From Achromobacter veterisilvae (lineage in GTDB: Bacteria; Pseudomonadota; Gammaproteobacteria; Burkholderiales; Burkholderiaceae_B), in NCBI RefSeq assembly GCF_900496975.1, contig NZ_UFQC01000015.1, forward strand, positions 62,001-126,000: 64,000 nt of DNA, given 5' to 3'. A program made the position numbers and the translations under genes. The first letter of the stretch is position 1. Every line of letters starts with the position of its first letter. The notes under the pieces were generated by a model. That model did not search any database and was not told the origin of the DNA. It was given only the letters and a program-made list of their open reading frames with translations. Shown here piece by piece: positions 27,661 through 35,632 of the stretch.

Positions 27661-28596
27661 ATGCGGCTCATCATCAATTCCGGCGGGGCTCAGGCCATCG
27701 ACGACTGGCGCGCGAACTTCCAGGCGTTCGCGCCCGGACTGGAGGTGGCCGGCTGGCACGATGACGTCGACCCCGCCAGCGTGGACTACGCCCTGGTCTG
27801 GGAGCCCGACCCCGGCCGGCTGGCCACGTTCCCGAACCTGAAGCTCATCATCAGCGCCGGCGCCGGAGTGGACCACATCCTGGCCGATCCGCAGTGGCCG
27901 CGCCACGTGCCGATCGCGCGCATGGTGACCGCCCGCACCCAGACCGAAATGGCCGAATTCGTGCTGACGTCGGCGCTGATGCTGACCCGCGACATCAAGC
28001 GGGCTGTGGACAACCAGGCGCGCCGGCATTGGGAGTTCTTCGATTCCGTGCGCGTCGCCGCCGATCTGCGGGTCGGCATCATGGGCCTGGGCCACCTGGG
28101 CGTGGCGTCGGCGCAACTGCTGTCGCGCGTCGGCTTCCAGGTCAGCGGCTGGTCGCGCGGGGCGAGCCGGCTGGAGGGCCTGCCAAGCTACGCCGGGCAG
28201 GACCAGTTCGGCGCGTTCCTGGCCGCGGCGGACATCCTCGTCTGCCTGCTGCCCGCCACCGATTCCACCCGCGGCATCCTCAACGCCGCCACGCTGTCGC
28301 GGTTGCCCCGCGGCGCCTGTCTGATCAACGCGGGCCGCGGCTCGCACATGGTCGCGCGGGACGTCGTCGCCGCCCTGAACAGCGGCCAACTCAGCCAGGC
28401 CGTCCTGGACGTGTTCGACGAGGAACCCTTGCCGCCGGAATCCCCGCTGTGGTCGCATCCCGGCATCATCGTCACGCCGCATTGCGCGGCGATCCCGGAC
28501 CGCCGGGAACGCGCGCGGCACACCGCGTTCCTGATCGCCGCCAACGAGCGCGGCGACGCCTTGCCGAACGTCTACGACGCGCGGCGGGGATACTGA
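27661..28596 (+). CDS. D-2-hydroxyacid dehydrogenase (GhrA-like glyoxylate/hydroxypyruvate reductase)
   Basis: The 311-residue NAD(P)-dependent enzyme reduces 2-oxo acids such as glyoxylate or hydroxypyruvate. The nucleotide site is GIMGLGHLGVASAQLL. The catalytic set is Arg in NAGRGSHMV, Glu in DVFDEEPLPPES and His in VTPHCAAI. AAGGA at 27651-27655 supports the ATG at 27661; an upstream in-frame TTG overlaps the previous stop and is less likely. It is 14 bases after the orphan binding-protein gene, so the two are probably co-transcribed and act on one compound. It ends 24 bases before the convergent LysR gene. Confidence 0.9.
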   Translation: MRLIINSGGAQAIDDWRANFQAFAPGLEVAGWHDDVDPASVDYALVWEPDPGRLATFPNLKLIISAGAGVDHILADPQWPRHVPIARMVTARTQTEMAEFVLTSALMLTRDIKRAVDNQARRHWEFFDSVRVAADLRVGIMGLGHLGVASAQLLSRVGFQVSGWSRGASRLEGLPSYAGQDQFGAFLAAADILVCLLPATDSTRGILNAATLSRLPRGACLINAGRGSHMVARDVVAALNSGQLSQAVLDVFDEEPLPPESPLWSHPGIIVTPHCAAIPDRRERARHTAFLIAANERGDALPNVYDARRGY

Positions 28597-28620
28597 CCGG
28601 CGCCGGGCGCGCCTGCCAGC

Positions 28621-29517
28621 CTAACCGAGCACGCCGGCCAGGTACTGGCGCAGCCAGGCGTGCGCGGGATCGTCCTGGTAGCGTTCGTGCCAGTAGAGCG
28701 ACACGGCGATCGGCGGCAGCGTCAGCGGCACCTTCTGCGTGACGATGCGCGCGCTGCCGGCCATGGCGCGGGCGATGCTGACGGGCATGGTCGCGATCAG
28801 GTCCGAGCCTTCCACGATGAACGGGCACACCAGGTAGCTGGACAGGGTCGCCACGATCTTGCGGCTGCGGTTGTGGCCCATGAGGATGCGGTCGATCGCG
28901 GTGCTGAAGTAGCGCGTGTGCGCGGCCAGGTCCAGGTGGCCGTAGCTCAGGTAGGCGTCCAGGTTCCAGCGCTTGCGCAGGCAGGGATGGCCTTCGCGCA
29001 CGATGCATACGGCCGGCTCCTGGTACAGGAAGCGCGTGCGCAGGTCGGGCGCCGGGTCGGGAAAGTAGCCCGCGATCAATTCCACGTGGTTCGTGTCCAG
29101 CATGCTCAGGCCATGTTGCGGCCGGGCCGGCACGATCTGTAGCTGGAAGTGCGGCGCGTCCACGGCCAGCCGGGGAATCAGCCTGGGCAGCAGCGTGTAT
29201 TGCACATAGTCGGTGGCGTAGAACGATAGCGTGCGCGACGAATGCGCCGGATCGAAGGCCTCGCGCGTGCGCGTGGCGCGATGCCAGCCCTCCAGCAGCG
29301 GCTTGAAGTTCTGGTGCAGTTCCAGCGCCCGCAGGCTGGGCTGCCAGGCGCCGCCCTCGCGCACCAGCAAGGGGTCGCCGAATAGCTGGCGCAGCCGGTT
29401 CAACGCCGCGCTCATGGCCGGCTGGCTGATATCGAGCAGTTCGGCCGCGCGCGACACGTTGCGGCAGGCCATCAGCGCATCGAAATGCAAAAGCAGGTTC
29501 AGGTCCGGATTCTTCAC
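28621..29517 (-). CDS. LysR-family transcriptional regulator (NodD/NahR-like)
   Basis: From a GTG start the product has 298 residues: VKNPDLNLLLHFDALMACRNVSRAAELLDISQ is the typical HTH beginning of the NahR/LinR group, followed by AMSAALNRLRQLFGDPLLVR. I prefer GTG at 29517 over the in-frame ATG at 29574, because LysR proteins of this group start this way. An 18-bp perfect inverted repeat (29539-29556) would otherwise be inside the coding region, and AGGGA lies upstream. It is divergent from the Bug receptor and hyuAB genes, which it presumably activates. The effector is unknown, possibly a cyclic amide. Confidence 0.88.
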   Translation of the reverse strand: MKNPDLNLLLHFDALMACRNVSRAAELLDISQPAMSAALNRLRQLFGDPLLVREGGAWQPSLRALELHQNFKPLLEGWHRATRTREAFDPAHSSRTLSFYATDYVQYTLLPRLIPRLAVDAPHFQLQIVPARPQHGLSMLDTNHVELIAGYFPDPAPDLRTRFLYQEPAVCIVREGHPCLRKRWNLDAYLSYGHLDLAAHTRYFSTAIDRILMGHNRSRKIVATLSSYLVCPFIVEGSDLIATMPVSIARAMAGSARIVTQKVPLTLPPIAVSLYWHERYQDDPAHAWLRQYLAGVLG

Positions 29518-29538
29518 CGAGGCGTCCCTATAAATGGC

Positions 29539-29556
29539 GTTTATACAAATATAAAC
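29539..29556. promoter_or_regulatory. Palindrome GTTTATACAAATATAAAC, probable LysR binding site
   Basis: Two 7-bp arms (GTTTATA and TATAAAC) flank CAAA, 22 bases upstream of the LysR GTG start in the divergent LysR/Bug-receptor promoter region. It is strikingly AT-rich for this genome and has the size of a LysR recognition site. Confidence 0.7.
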
Positions 29557-29709
29557 CTGCGGGGCTGCTGTCATCGAATCCACAGGCCTAGCATGGCCTT
29601 GTTGTTGCAGTGAACGAGGATTCGGCGGGCTCTTTCCGAGGCGCCGGACATAGGCCGGACACGCATGATCCGGCCACAAGGAAGTTCTATCAACAAGGGG
29701 AAACCAAGC

Positions 29710-30690
29710 ATGGACCAAGGGCTTTTACGCAGTTGCTGTCGCATTGCCGCCGGTGTCGCATTGTCTGTGGCGGCCGGCTCGGCCAGCGCCGCCTGGCCGG
29801 AAAAAGTGATCCGCATCGTGGTGCCGTTCGCCGCGGGCGGGTCCACCGACCTGATCGCGCGCAAGGTGGCGGAAGGGCTGGGCCAGCGCCTGTCCGCCAA
29901 CGTCATCGTCGAGAACCGCCCCGGCGCGGGCGGCACCGTGGGTACGGAGTACGTGGCCCGCCAGCCGGCCGACGGCTACACCATCCTGATGGGATCGGTC
30001 AGCACGCACGGCAGCGCGCCCTGCGTCTATTCCAAGCTGCCCTACGACGCAGTCAAGGACTTCACGCCGCTGGCCGTGGTGGCCACGATACCCAACGTGA
30101 TGTCGGTGAACCAGTCGGTGCCCGCCAACAACCTGCAGGAATTCGTGGCGCTCTTGAAGAAGGAACCCGAGAAGTATTCCTTCGCCTCCAACGGCCAGGG
30201 CACGTCCAACCACCTGGCCGCGGAACTGTTCAAGACCACCGCCGGCGTGTCCATCGTGCACGTGCCATACCGCGGCTCCGGACCGGCGCTGATCGACCTG
30301 GTCGGGGGGCAGATCAACATGATGATGGACGTGGTGATGACGTCCTACCCCTACATCAAGGACGGCAAGATCAAGGCGCTGGCGGTCACGTCGCCGCAGC
30401 GTTCTTCCATGCTGCCCGACGTGCCCACGGTGGCGGAATCCGGCTACCCGGGCTACGAGGCCATGGTGTGGTTCGGCATGCTGGCGCCGGCGGGCATGCC
30501 CGAACCGCTGCGGCAGAAGCTCACCGACGGCCTGGTGCAGACCCTGCACGCGCCCGCCATGAAAGCCTATCTGGAGCAGCAAGGCGCGCAGGTGTCCGAC
30601 GTGGCGGGCCCGGCGTTCGGCATCATGATCAAGGACGAGATCAGCAAATGGTGCAAGGTGGTGAAGCAGGCCGGCATCCACCTGGACTGA
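29710..30690 (+). CDS. Bug/TctC-family tripartite tricarboxylate transporter receptor
   Basis: The 326-residue periplasmic receptor of the Bug (Bordetella uptake gene) family has a signal peptide (RIAAGVALSVAAGSASA, cut near residue 27). The family opening follows: WPEKVIRIVVPFAAGGSTDLIAR. VIVENRPGAGGTVGTEYVA, the VPYRGSGPALIDLVGG loop and LPDVPTVAESGYPGY are also diagnostic. AAGGGG at 29695-29700 precedes the ATG. No TctA/TctB membrane genes are nearby, common for this family, in which many receptors outnumber membrane units. It heads the operon with hyuA and hyuB, so its ligand may be a cyclic imide, hydantoin or 5-oxoproline-like compound. Confidence 0.93.
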   Translation: MDQGLLRSCCRIAAGVALSVAAGSASAAWPEKVIRIVVPFAAGGSTDLIARKVAEGLGQRLSANVIVENRPGAGGTVGTEYVARQPADGYTILMGSVSTHGSAPCVYSKLPYDAVKDFTPLAVVATIPNVMSVNQSVPANNLQEFVALLKKEPEKYSFASNGQGTSNHLAAELFKTTAGVSIVHVPYRGSGPALIDLVGGQINMMMDVVMTSYPYIKDGKIKALAVTSPQRSSMLPDVPTVAESGYPGYEAMVWFGMLAPAGMPEPLRQKLTDGLVQTLHAPAMKAYLEQQGAQVSDVAGPAFGIMIKDEISKWCKVVKQAGIHLD

Positions 30691-30713
30691 TCCCCCTCTT
30701 CCGCGCGCCGCCG

Positions 30714-30729
30714 GCACGGGATTCCGTGC
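30714..30729 (+). other. Stem-loop between receptor gene and hyuA
   Basis: GCACGG and CCGTGC pair around GATT 24 bases after the receptor stop, with partial extension on both sides. Like the hairpin at 19344-19368 it separates a binding-protein gene from downstream genes and may set differential expression. There is no T-run directly after it. Confidence 0.4.
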
Positions 30730-30825
30730 GGCATCCAGCCCGCCGGCACGCGCGGCGGCCGGGGAGGATTTTTTTCCGCGAGGCCGGCGCAGGCGGCCTG
30801 GCAAGACTTTATCTGGAACAAAAAC

Positions 30826-32868
30826 ATGTATCGCATAGGGATAGACGTCGGAGGCACGTTTACCGATTTCACGATGATCGACGAGGACGCCGGCGTGGTG
30901 CACTTTCACAAGGTGCCTTCCACGCCGCACGATCCCTCGGAGGCCATAGCCACCGGCATCGGCCAGATGCTGGCGGAGCACGGCGTGTCGCCCTCGCAGG
31001 TGTCGCACGTGGGGCACGGGACGACGGTGGCCACCAATCTCATCATCGAGCGCAAGGGCGCGCGCGTCGGACTGATCACCACGCGCGGCTTTCGCGACGT
31101 GCTGGAGATCGGCCGCCAGACGCGTCCGCACCTGTACGACTACAGCGTGGGCAAGCCGCCGGTGGCCGTGCCGCGCGAGTTCCGCGCCGAAGTCGACGAG
31201 CGCGTGAACGCGGCCGGCGAGGTCCTGACCGCCCTGGACGAAGAACAGGTGCGGGCGGCGGCGAACCAGTTCGCGCAGGCCGGGATCGAGGCGGTGACGA
31301 TCTGCTTCCTCCACGCCTACCGCAACCCGGCGCATGAGCGCCGCGCGGGGCAGATCGTGGCCGAAGCCATGCCGGATGCCTACATCAGCCTGTCTTCCGA
31401 CGTGCTGCCCGAATTCCGCGAGTACGAGCGCCTGTCCACCACGGTGCTGAACGCGGCGGTGGGGCCGAAGATGGCGCGCTATCTCGAACGCTTTCTTCAG
31501 CGGGTGCGCGACCTGGACATCCGCCACGAGCCGCACACCATCCATTCCAACGGCGGCCTGATGTCGATCGCCACGGTGCGCCAGTATCCCGTGCGCACCT
31601 GCCTGTCCGGCCCGGCCGCGGGCGTGGTCGGCGCCGCGGCGGTGGGCCGCGCCATCGGCAGCCCGGACCTGGTGACCTTCGACGTGGGCGGCACCAGCAC
31701 GGACGTATCGCTGGTGTGCGACGGCCGTCCGTTGTTCACGTCGCACCGGCACGTGGCGGGATATCCGGTCAAGACGCCGATGGTCGACATCCACGTGATC
31801 GGCGCGGGGGGCGGCAGCATCGCGTGGCTGGACGACGCGGGCGCGCTGAAGGTGGGCCCGCACAGCGCGGGGGCGGTGCCGGGCCCGGTGGGCTACGGCC
31901 GCGGCGGCCAGGAACCGACCATCACCGACGCCGAGATCGCCTTGCAGCGCCTGAACCCCGTGGCCCTGCTGAACGGCCGCATGCCGGTGCATGCGCAGGC
32001 CGCCCGCGAGGTCATCGAGCGGCGCGTGGCCGAACCGCTGGGGCTGGGCATGGAAGCGGCGGCCGAAGGCATCCTGCGCATCGCGGCGGCGAACATGAGC
32101 CGCGCCATCCGCGCGGTGTCGACCGAGCGCGGCTACGACCTGTCGCGCTTCGCGCTGTACGCCTATGGCGGCGCGGGGCCGCTGCACGCGGTGGAAGTGG
32201 CCGAGGAATGCGGCATTCCCACGGTGATCGTGCCGCAGGAGCCCGGCACCATGTGCGCCCGCGGCATTCTGCTCAGCGACATTTCCTTCGACTTCGTCCA
32301 AAGCGAAATCTCGCTGGCCGGCGAAGCGACCTGGCCGGCGATCTCCGCCATCTTCGACGGGCTGCGCGCGCAGGCGCGGGACTGGCTGGCCGCGGAGCGC
32401 GTGGACCCCGCCCTGCGCGTCTGCCACAGCGCGATCGACGCGCGCTACGAAGGCCAGAACTTCGAAGTGCAGGTCGGCCTGGACGATACCGGCGCCGGCG
32501 GGTACGCCGAGTTCGCGCGCCGCTTCGCCGAGGCGCACGAACGCGAATACGGCTACACGGTGGACGACCGCAAGGTGCAGATCATCAACTGCCGCATGCA
32601 GGCCGTGGGCCAGGTGGTGAAGGCGCCGCTGGCGCCGCGCCACGTGGGCGGCGCGCTGGAAGACGCCAGGATCGGCGAGCGCAAGACCTATTTCGGCGCC
32701 GGGCGCGGCTGGCTGGATACGCCGGTCTACGACCGCGACCGCGTGCCCACCGGCGCACGCTTCACCGGCCCCGCGCTGCTGGAGGAAATGAGCTCCACCA
32801 CTGTCGTGGGCGTGGGGCACGACGCGACCGTGGACGAATACGGCAACCTGATCATCCGTTTGCAGTGA
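30826..32868 (+). CDS. hyuA: Hydantoinase/oxoprolinase subunit A (HyuA)
   Basis: HyuA is the ATPase-fold subunit of ATP-dependent N-methylhydantoinase/5-oxoprolinase-type enzymes, which open cyclic amides using ATP; acetone carboxylase subunits are relatives. The 680-residue protein has the first phosphate loop YRIGIDVGGTFTDFTMID, GHGTTVATNLIIERKGARVG, and the second loop VTFDVGGTSTDVSLV. Later come IGAGGGSIAWLD and YGGAGPLHAVEVAEE. It is followed after seven bases by hyuB, its partner. The adjacent Bug receptor and LysR suggest a dedicated catabolic unit. The actual substrate (hydantoin, oxoproline, or a carboxylated ketone) is not decided by sequence alone. Confidence 0.93.
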   Translation: MYRIGIDVGGTFTDFTMIDEDAGVVHFHKVPSTPHDPSEAIATGIGQMLAEHGVSPSQVSHVGHGTTVATNLIIERKGARVGLITTRGFRDVLEIGRQTRPHLYDYSVGKPPVAVPREFRAEVDERVNAAGEVLTALDEEQVRAAANQFAQAGIEAVTICFLHAYRNPAHERRAGQIVAEAMPDAYISLSSDVLPEFREYERLSTTVLNAAVGPKMARYLERFLQRVRDLDIRHEPHTIHSNGGLMSIATVRQYPVRTCLSGPAAGVVGAAAVGRAIGSPDLVTFDVGGTSTDVSLVCDGRPLFTSHRHVAGYPVKTPMVDIHVIGAGGGSIAWLDDAGALKVGPHSAGAVPGPVGYGRGGQEPTITDAEIALQRLNPVALLNGRMPVHAQAAREVIERRVAEPLGLGMEAAAEGILRIAAANMSRAIRAVSTERGYDLSRFALYAYGGAGPLHAVEVAEECGIPTVIVPQEPGTMCARGILLSDISFDFVQSEISLAGEATWPAISAIFDGLRAQARDWLAAERVDPALRVCHSAIDARYEGQNFEVQVGLDDTGAGGYAEFARRFAEAHEREYGYTVDDRKVQIINCRMQAVGQVVKAPLAPRHVGGALEDARIGERKTYFGAGRGWLDTPVYDRDRVPTGARFTGPALLEEMSSTTVVGVGHDATVDEYGNLIIRLQ

Positions 32869-32875
32869 GGCTTGC

Positions 32876-34606
32876 ATGAACAAACCCAATAATCCCGGCG
32901 CCGCCGCCGCGCTGGCGGACCCCATCGGCATGGAGGTGTTCTGCAACCGCCTGCTGTCCATTACCGAGGACATGAACAACACGCTGGTGCGCGCATCGTT
33001 CTCGACCAACATCAAGGAACGCAAGGACTGCTCCGTGGCGCTGTTCGACGCCCAGGGCCGCCTGGTGGCCCAAGGCACGCAGATACCCTTGCACCTGGGT
33101 TCGCTGGACGGCGCGATGGGCGCGATCCTGCGCGCCTACCCCCTGGACCGGATCCGCGAGGGCGACGTCTTCATCTGCAACGACCCCTATCTGGCCGACG
33201 GCAGCCACCTGCCGGACATCAACGTCGTCACCCCGGTATTCTGGGACGGCGCGCTGCGCTTTTTCGCGGCCAATATCGCGCACCATTCCGACGTGGGCGG
33301 CGCGGTGCCGGGCTCGATCGCGGGCGGGCTGAAATCCATCTTCGAGGAGGGCATCCGCATTCCCGCCTGCCGCATCGCGAAGCACGGCGAAACGGACGAA
33401 GACATGCTGCGCCTGATCTGCGCCAACACCCGCGACCCCGAGGAGCGCGTGCTGGACCTGCGCGTACAGATGGCCACCAACCGGCGCGGCGCGGCCGCCG
33501 TGCAGGGTCTGATCCGCCAGATGGGCCTGGAGGCGGTGCTGCGTTCGGTGGACGACGTGATCGCCTATACGCGCCGCCGCCTGCTCAACCGGATCGCCGA
33601 ATTGCGGCAGGGCAGCTATACCTTCCGCAGCGACCTGGACGACGACGGCATGGGCGGCGACCCCGTGCCCATCCAGGTGACGCTGACCGTCGGCCCGGAC
33701 AACCTGCACTTCGATTTCGAAGGGTCGGGCAAGCAGGCGCGCGGCGCGATGAATCTGCCGTTCAATGCCTTGCGGGCCTGCGTGTACTACGCCGTGAAGG
33801 CCCTGCTGGATCCGGATCTGGCCCCCAACGCGGGCCTGTTCGATCCCATCTCCTTGTCCGCGCCCGTGGGCACCATCACCAACCCCGAGCATCCCGCGGC
33901 GGTGGGCGCGCGCTCCATTACGGCGCAGAAGGTGGCCGGCGCGATCTTCGGCGCCTTCCGCGGCCTGCTGCCGCCGGAGAAGATCATGGCGTCGAGCAAC
34001 GATTGCTGCCCGGCGATCGTGTTCTCGGGCCGCTGGCGCGAGCGCGCCGGGCATTTCGTGTACCTGGAAACGCTGGGCGGCGGCGCCGGCGCGCGCCTGG
34101 ATACCGACGGCATGGACGCGGTGCACGTGCACATGACCAACACGTCGAACCTGCCGGTGGAAGCGCTGGAAAACGAGTATCCGCTGCTGATGGACGAGTA
34201 CGCGCTGATCCAGGATTCGGGCGGCGTGGGCCGCACGCGCGGCGGCATGGCGATCGCCAAGCAGATCCGCGCGGTGGGGCCGGGCATCGTGTTCTCGGCG
34301 CGCTCGGACAGCCACACGGTGGGCGTGGCGGCGGGCGTGGATGGCGGCGGCGATGGCAGGCGCGCGCGGCTCATCCGCAACTTCGGCACGCCGCAGGAAG
34401 AAGCGCTGTTTTCCAAGACCGCGAACATCGCGCTGGCGCCCGGAGAAAGCGTGCGCATCGAAACGCCCGGCGGCGGGGGATACGGCGTGCCCGCCGAACG
34501 CCCGCGGGCGCGCATCGAGCGGGACCTGGCGGACGGCAAGATCAGCGCGCAGGCGGCTCGCGCCGCCTATGGCGAGCGCGCCGCGGGGGACGTCACCCCA
34601 CGTTGA
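32876..34606 (+). CDS. hyuB: Hydantoinase/oxoprolinase subunit B (HyuB)
   Basis: HyuB is the partner subunit of HyuA. The 576-residue product begins with DPIGMEVFCNRLLSITEDMN, shows FSTNIKERKDCSVALFDAQG, and has NDPYLADGSHLPDINVVTPVF and HHSDVGGAVPGSIAG, all hallmark segments. The C-terminus has ETPGGGGYGVPAERP. It is complete. Its last 14 bases overlap the end of the convergent GntR/UTRA gene, so antisense transcription could occur at the junction. Confidence 0.93.
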   Translation: MNKPNNPGAAAALADPIGMEVFCNRLLSITEDMNNTLVRASFSTNIKERKDCSVALFDAQGRLVAQGTQIPLHLGSLDGAMGAILRAYPLDRIREGDVFICNDPYLADGSHLPDINVVTPVFWDGALRFFAANIAHHSDVGGAVPGSIAGGLKSIFEEGIRIPACRIAKHGETDEDMLRLICANTRDPEERVLDLRVQMATNRRGAAAVQGLIRQMGLEAVLRSVDDVIAYTRRRLLNRIAELRQGSYTFRSDLDDDGMGGDPVPIQVTLTVGPDNLHFDFEGSGKQARGAMNLPFNALRACVYYAVKALLDPDLAPNAGLFDPISLSAPVGTITNPEHPAAVGARSITAQKVAGAIFGAFRGLLPPEKIMASSNDCCPAIVFSGRWRERAGHFVYLETLGGGAGARLDTDGMDAVHVHMTNTSNLPVEALENEYPLLMDEYALIQDSGGVGRTRGGMAIAKQIRAVGPGIVFSARSDSHTVGVAAGVDGGGDGRRARLIRNFGTPQEEALFSKTANIALAPGESVRIETPGGGGYGVPAERPRARIERDLADGKISAQAARAAYGERAAGDVTPR

Positions 34607-35396
34607 GGGTCATGGAGTACTTCATTTTGTCGTGGGGGAACGTGGTGATGGTGGCCAGCAGCAGCACGCCGCCATCGCCGTAGTAGCGGCGCGTGATGAC
34701 GAAGCCCGCCGTCCTGGGTTCGACCTGGAGCTGCCTGGCCATCGTTACGCCGATGGGCGTGGCGGAGAACTCCTGGTTGACCTCGGTGATGCGGTCGCCG
34801 AAGTGGTCTTCGATCAGGCGCAGCAGCGAGATGCGCGATTTGATTTCGACCCGCAGGTCCGAATGCGCGGGATCGGTGTAGATCAGCGTGCAGGCGGCCG
34901 CGGTGTCCTGGTCGTCCAGCGTTTTGATGGAGTTGATATGCAGCCAGGACAGGCCGGGTTCGCAGCCCAGCGTTTCGGCGAGCCGCTTGCCGAGCTTGAT
35001 GGTGCGCACGTCCTGCACCAGCAGCGCGGCGTTGCGGGCGTACTGCAGCAGGTCGGGGAACTGCGAAATGCGTTGCGTGAAGCGGGTGCGGGCGCTGGCG
35101 GTCTCCACGCGTGTGCCCACGCCGGGGCGGCGCGAAACCATGCCCGCCACGGTCAGCATGCGGATCGCTTCGCGGATGGTGTGGCGGCTGGCGTTGAACT
35201 GGTCGCAAAGCTCGTGCTCGGTGGGCAGCAGCGTCATGACGGGGTAGCGGCCCGAGCGGATGTCCTGGGAAAGCGTTTGGTAAATGCTCTTGTAGCGGGG
35301 GCCGCCGGACGTGCCGCCGGGAGCCGGCGACTCCGGCTTGCCGTGCGCTTGCCGTGCTCCGCCGGGGCCGGCCGCGCGCTCGGAGGATCGGGTCAT
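34593..35396 (-). CDS. GntR-family (HutC/UTRA) transcriptional regulator
   Basis: The 267-residue protein has a low-complexity N-terminal lead (about 30 residues) and then the winged HTH (IYQTLSQDIRSGRYPVMTLL, FNASRHTIREAIRMLTVAGM, RRPGVGTRV). A C-terminal UTRA ligand domain follows, with EVNQEFSATPIGVTMARQL and PRTAGFVITRRYYGDGG. AGGAG precedes the ATG. It is divergent from the binding-protein/ABC/oxidase operon at 35633, whose promoter carries three operator-like palindromes, so it is probably the operon's repressor. Its effector may be the compound taken up by that importer. Confidence 0.92.
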   Translation of the reverse strand: MTRSSERAAGPGGARQAHGKPESPAPGGTSGGPRYKSIYQTLSQDIRSGRYPVMTLLPTEHELCDQFNASRHTIREAIRMLTVAGMVSRRPGVGTRVETASARTRFTQRISQFPDLLQYARNAALLVQDVRTIKLGKRLAETLGCEPGLSWLHINSIKTLDDQDTAAACTLIYTDPAHSDLRVEIKSRISLLRLIEDHFGDRITEVNQEFSATPIGVTMARQLQVEPRTAGFVITRRYYGDGGVLLLATITTFPHDKMKYSMTLNVG

Positions 35397-35445
35397 GGGG
35401 AGGCTCCTAGGATCGTTATATGGGGTTTGTACCGACAGTAACCCA

Positions 35446-35476
35446 TTGACAAGGACATGTTGCCGGATTCATTATT
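35446..35476 (+). promoter_or_regulatory. Candidate sigma-70 promoter of the importer/oxidase operon
   Basis: TTGACA at 35446-35451 and CATTAT at 35471-35476 are spaced by 19 bases, slightly long. The three operator-like palindromes start immediately after the -10, so a bound repressor would block RNA polymerase. Confidence 0.45.
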
Positions 35477-35517
35477 TGTCCGGACATTCATGTACGGACA
35501 AATTGTACGCGGACATG
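35477..35517. promoter_or_regulatory. Three operator-like palindromes at 14-bp spacing
   Basis: TTGTCCGGACAT (35477-35488), ATGTACGGACAA (35491-35502) and TTGTACGCGGACAT (35504-35517) are versions of one inverted repeat. Copies one and two differ at a single base when one is reversed, and the third has two extra central bases. Their centres are exactly 14 bp apart. HutC-type GntR repressors bind short palindromes of this kind, and the divergent GntR/UTRA gene is adjacent. Binding is inferred. Confidence 0.72.
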
Positions 35518-35632
35518 AAGTCCAGGAACGTGGGAAGAGGAATTTTTGTGCCGCGCCGATCGCCCGGCCATTCCCGCGGATCTGGCGGCATTCGGCAGTT
35601 CTTGCAGTTTCTTCCAATATTCGGGGGTTCTC

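Noticed and set aside
29725-33078. Very long open frame (over 1,100 codons) on the minus strand opposite the Bug receptor and hyuA
   Set aside because: It runs antisense to three well-recognised genes, has no recognisable domain, and is His/Arg/Gly-rich as expected from the complement of GC-rich codons.
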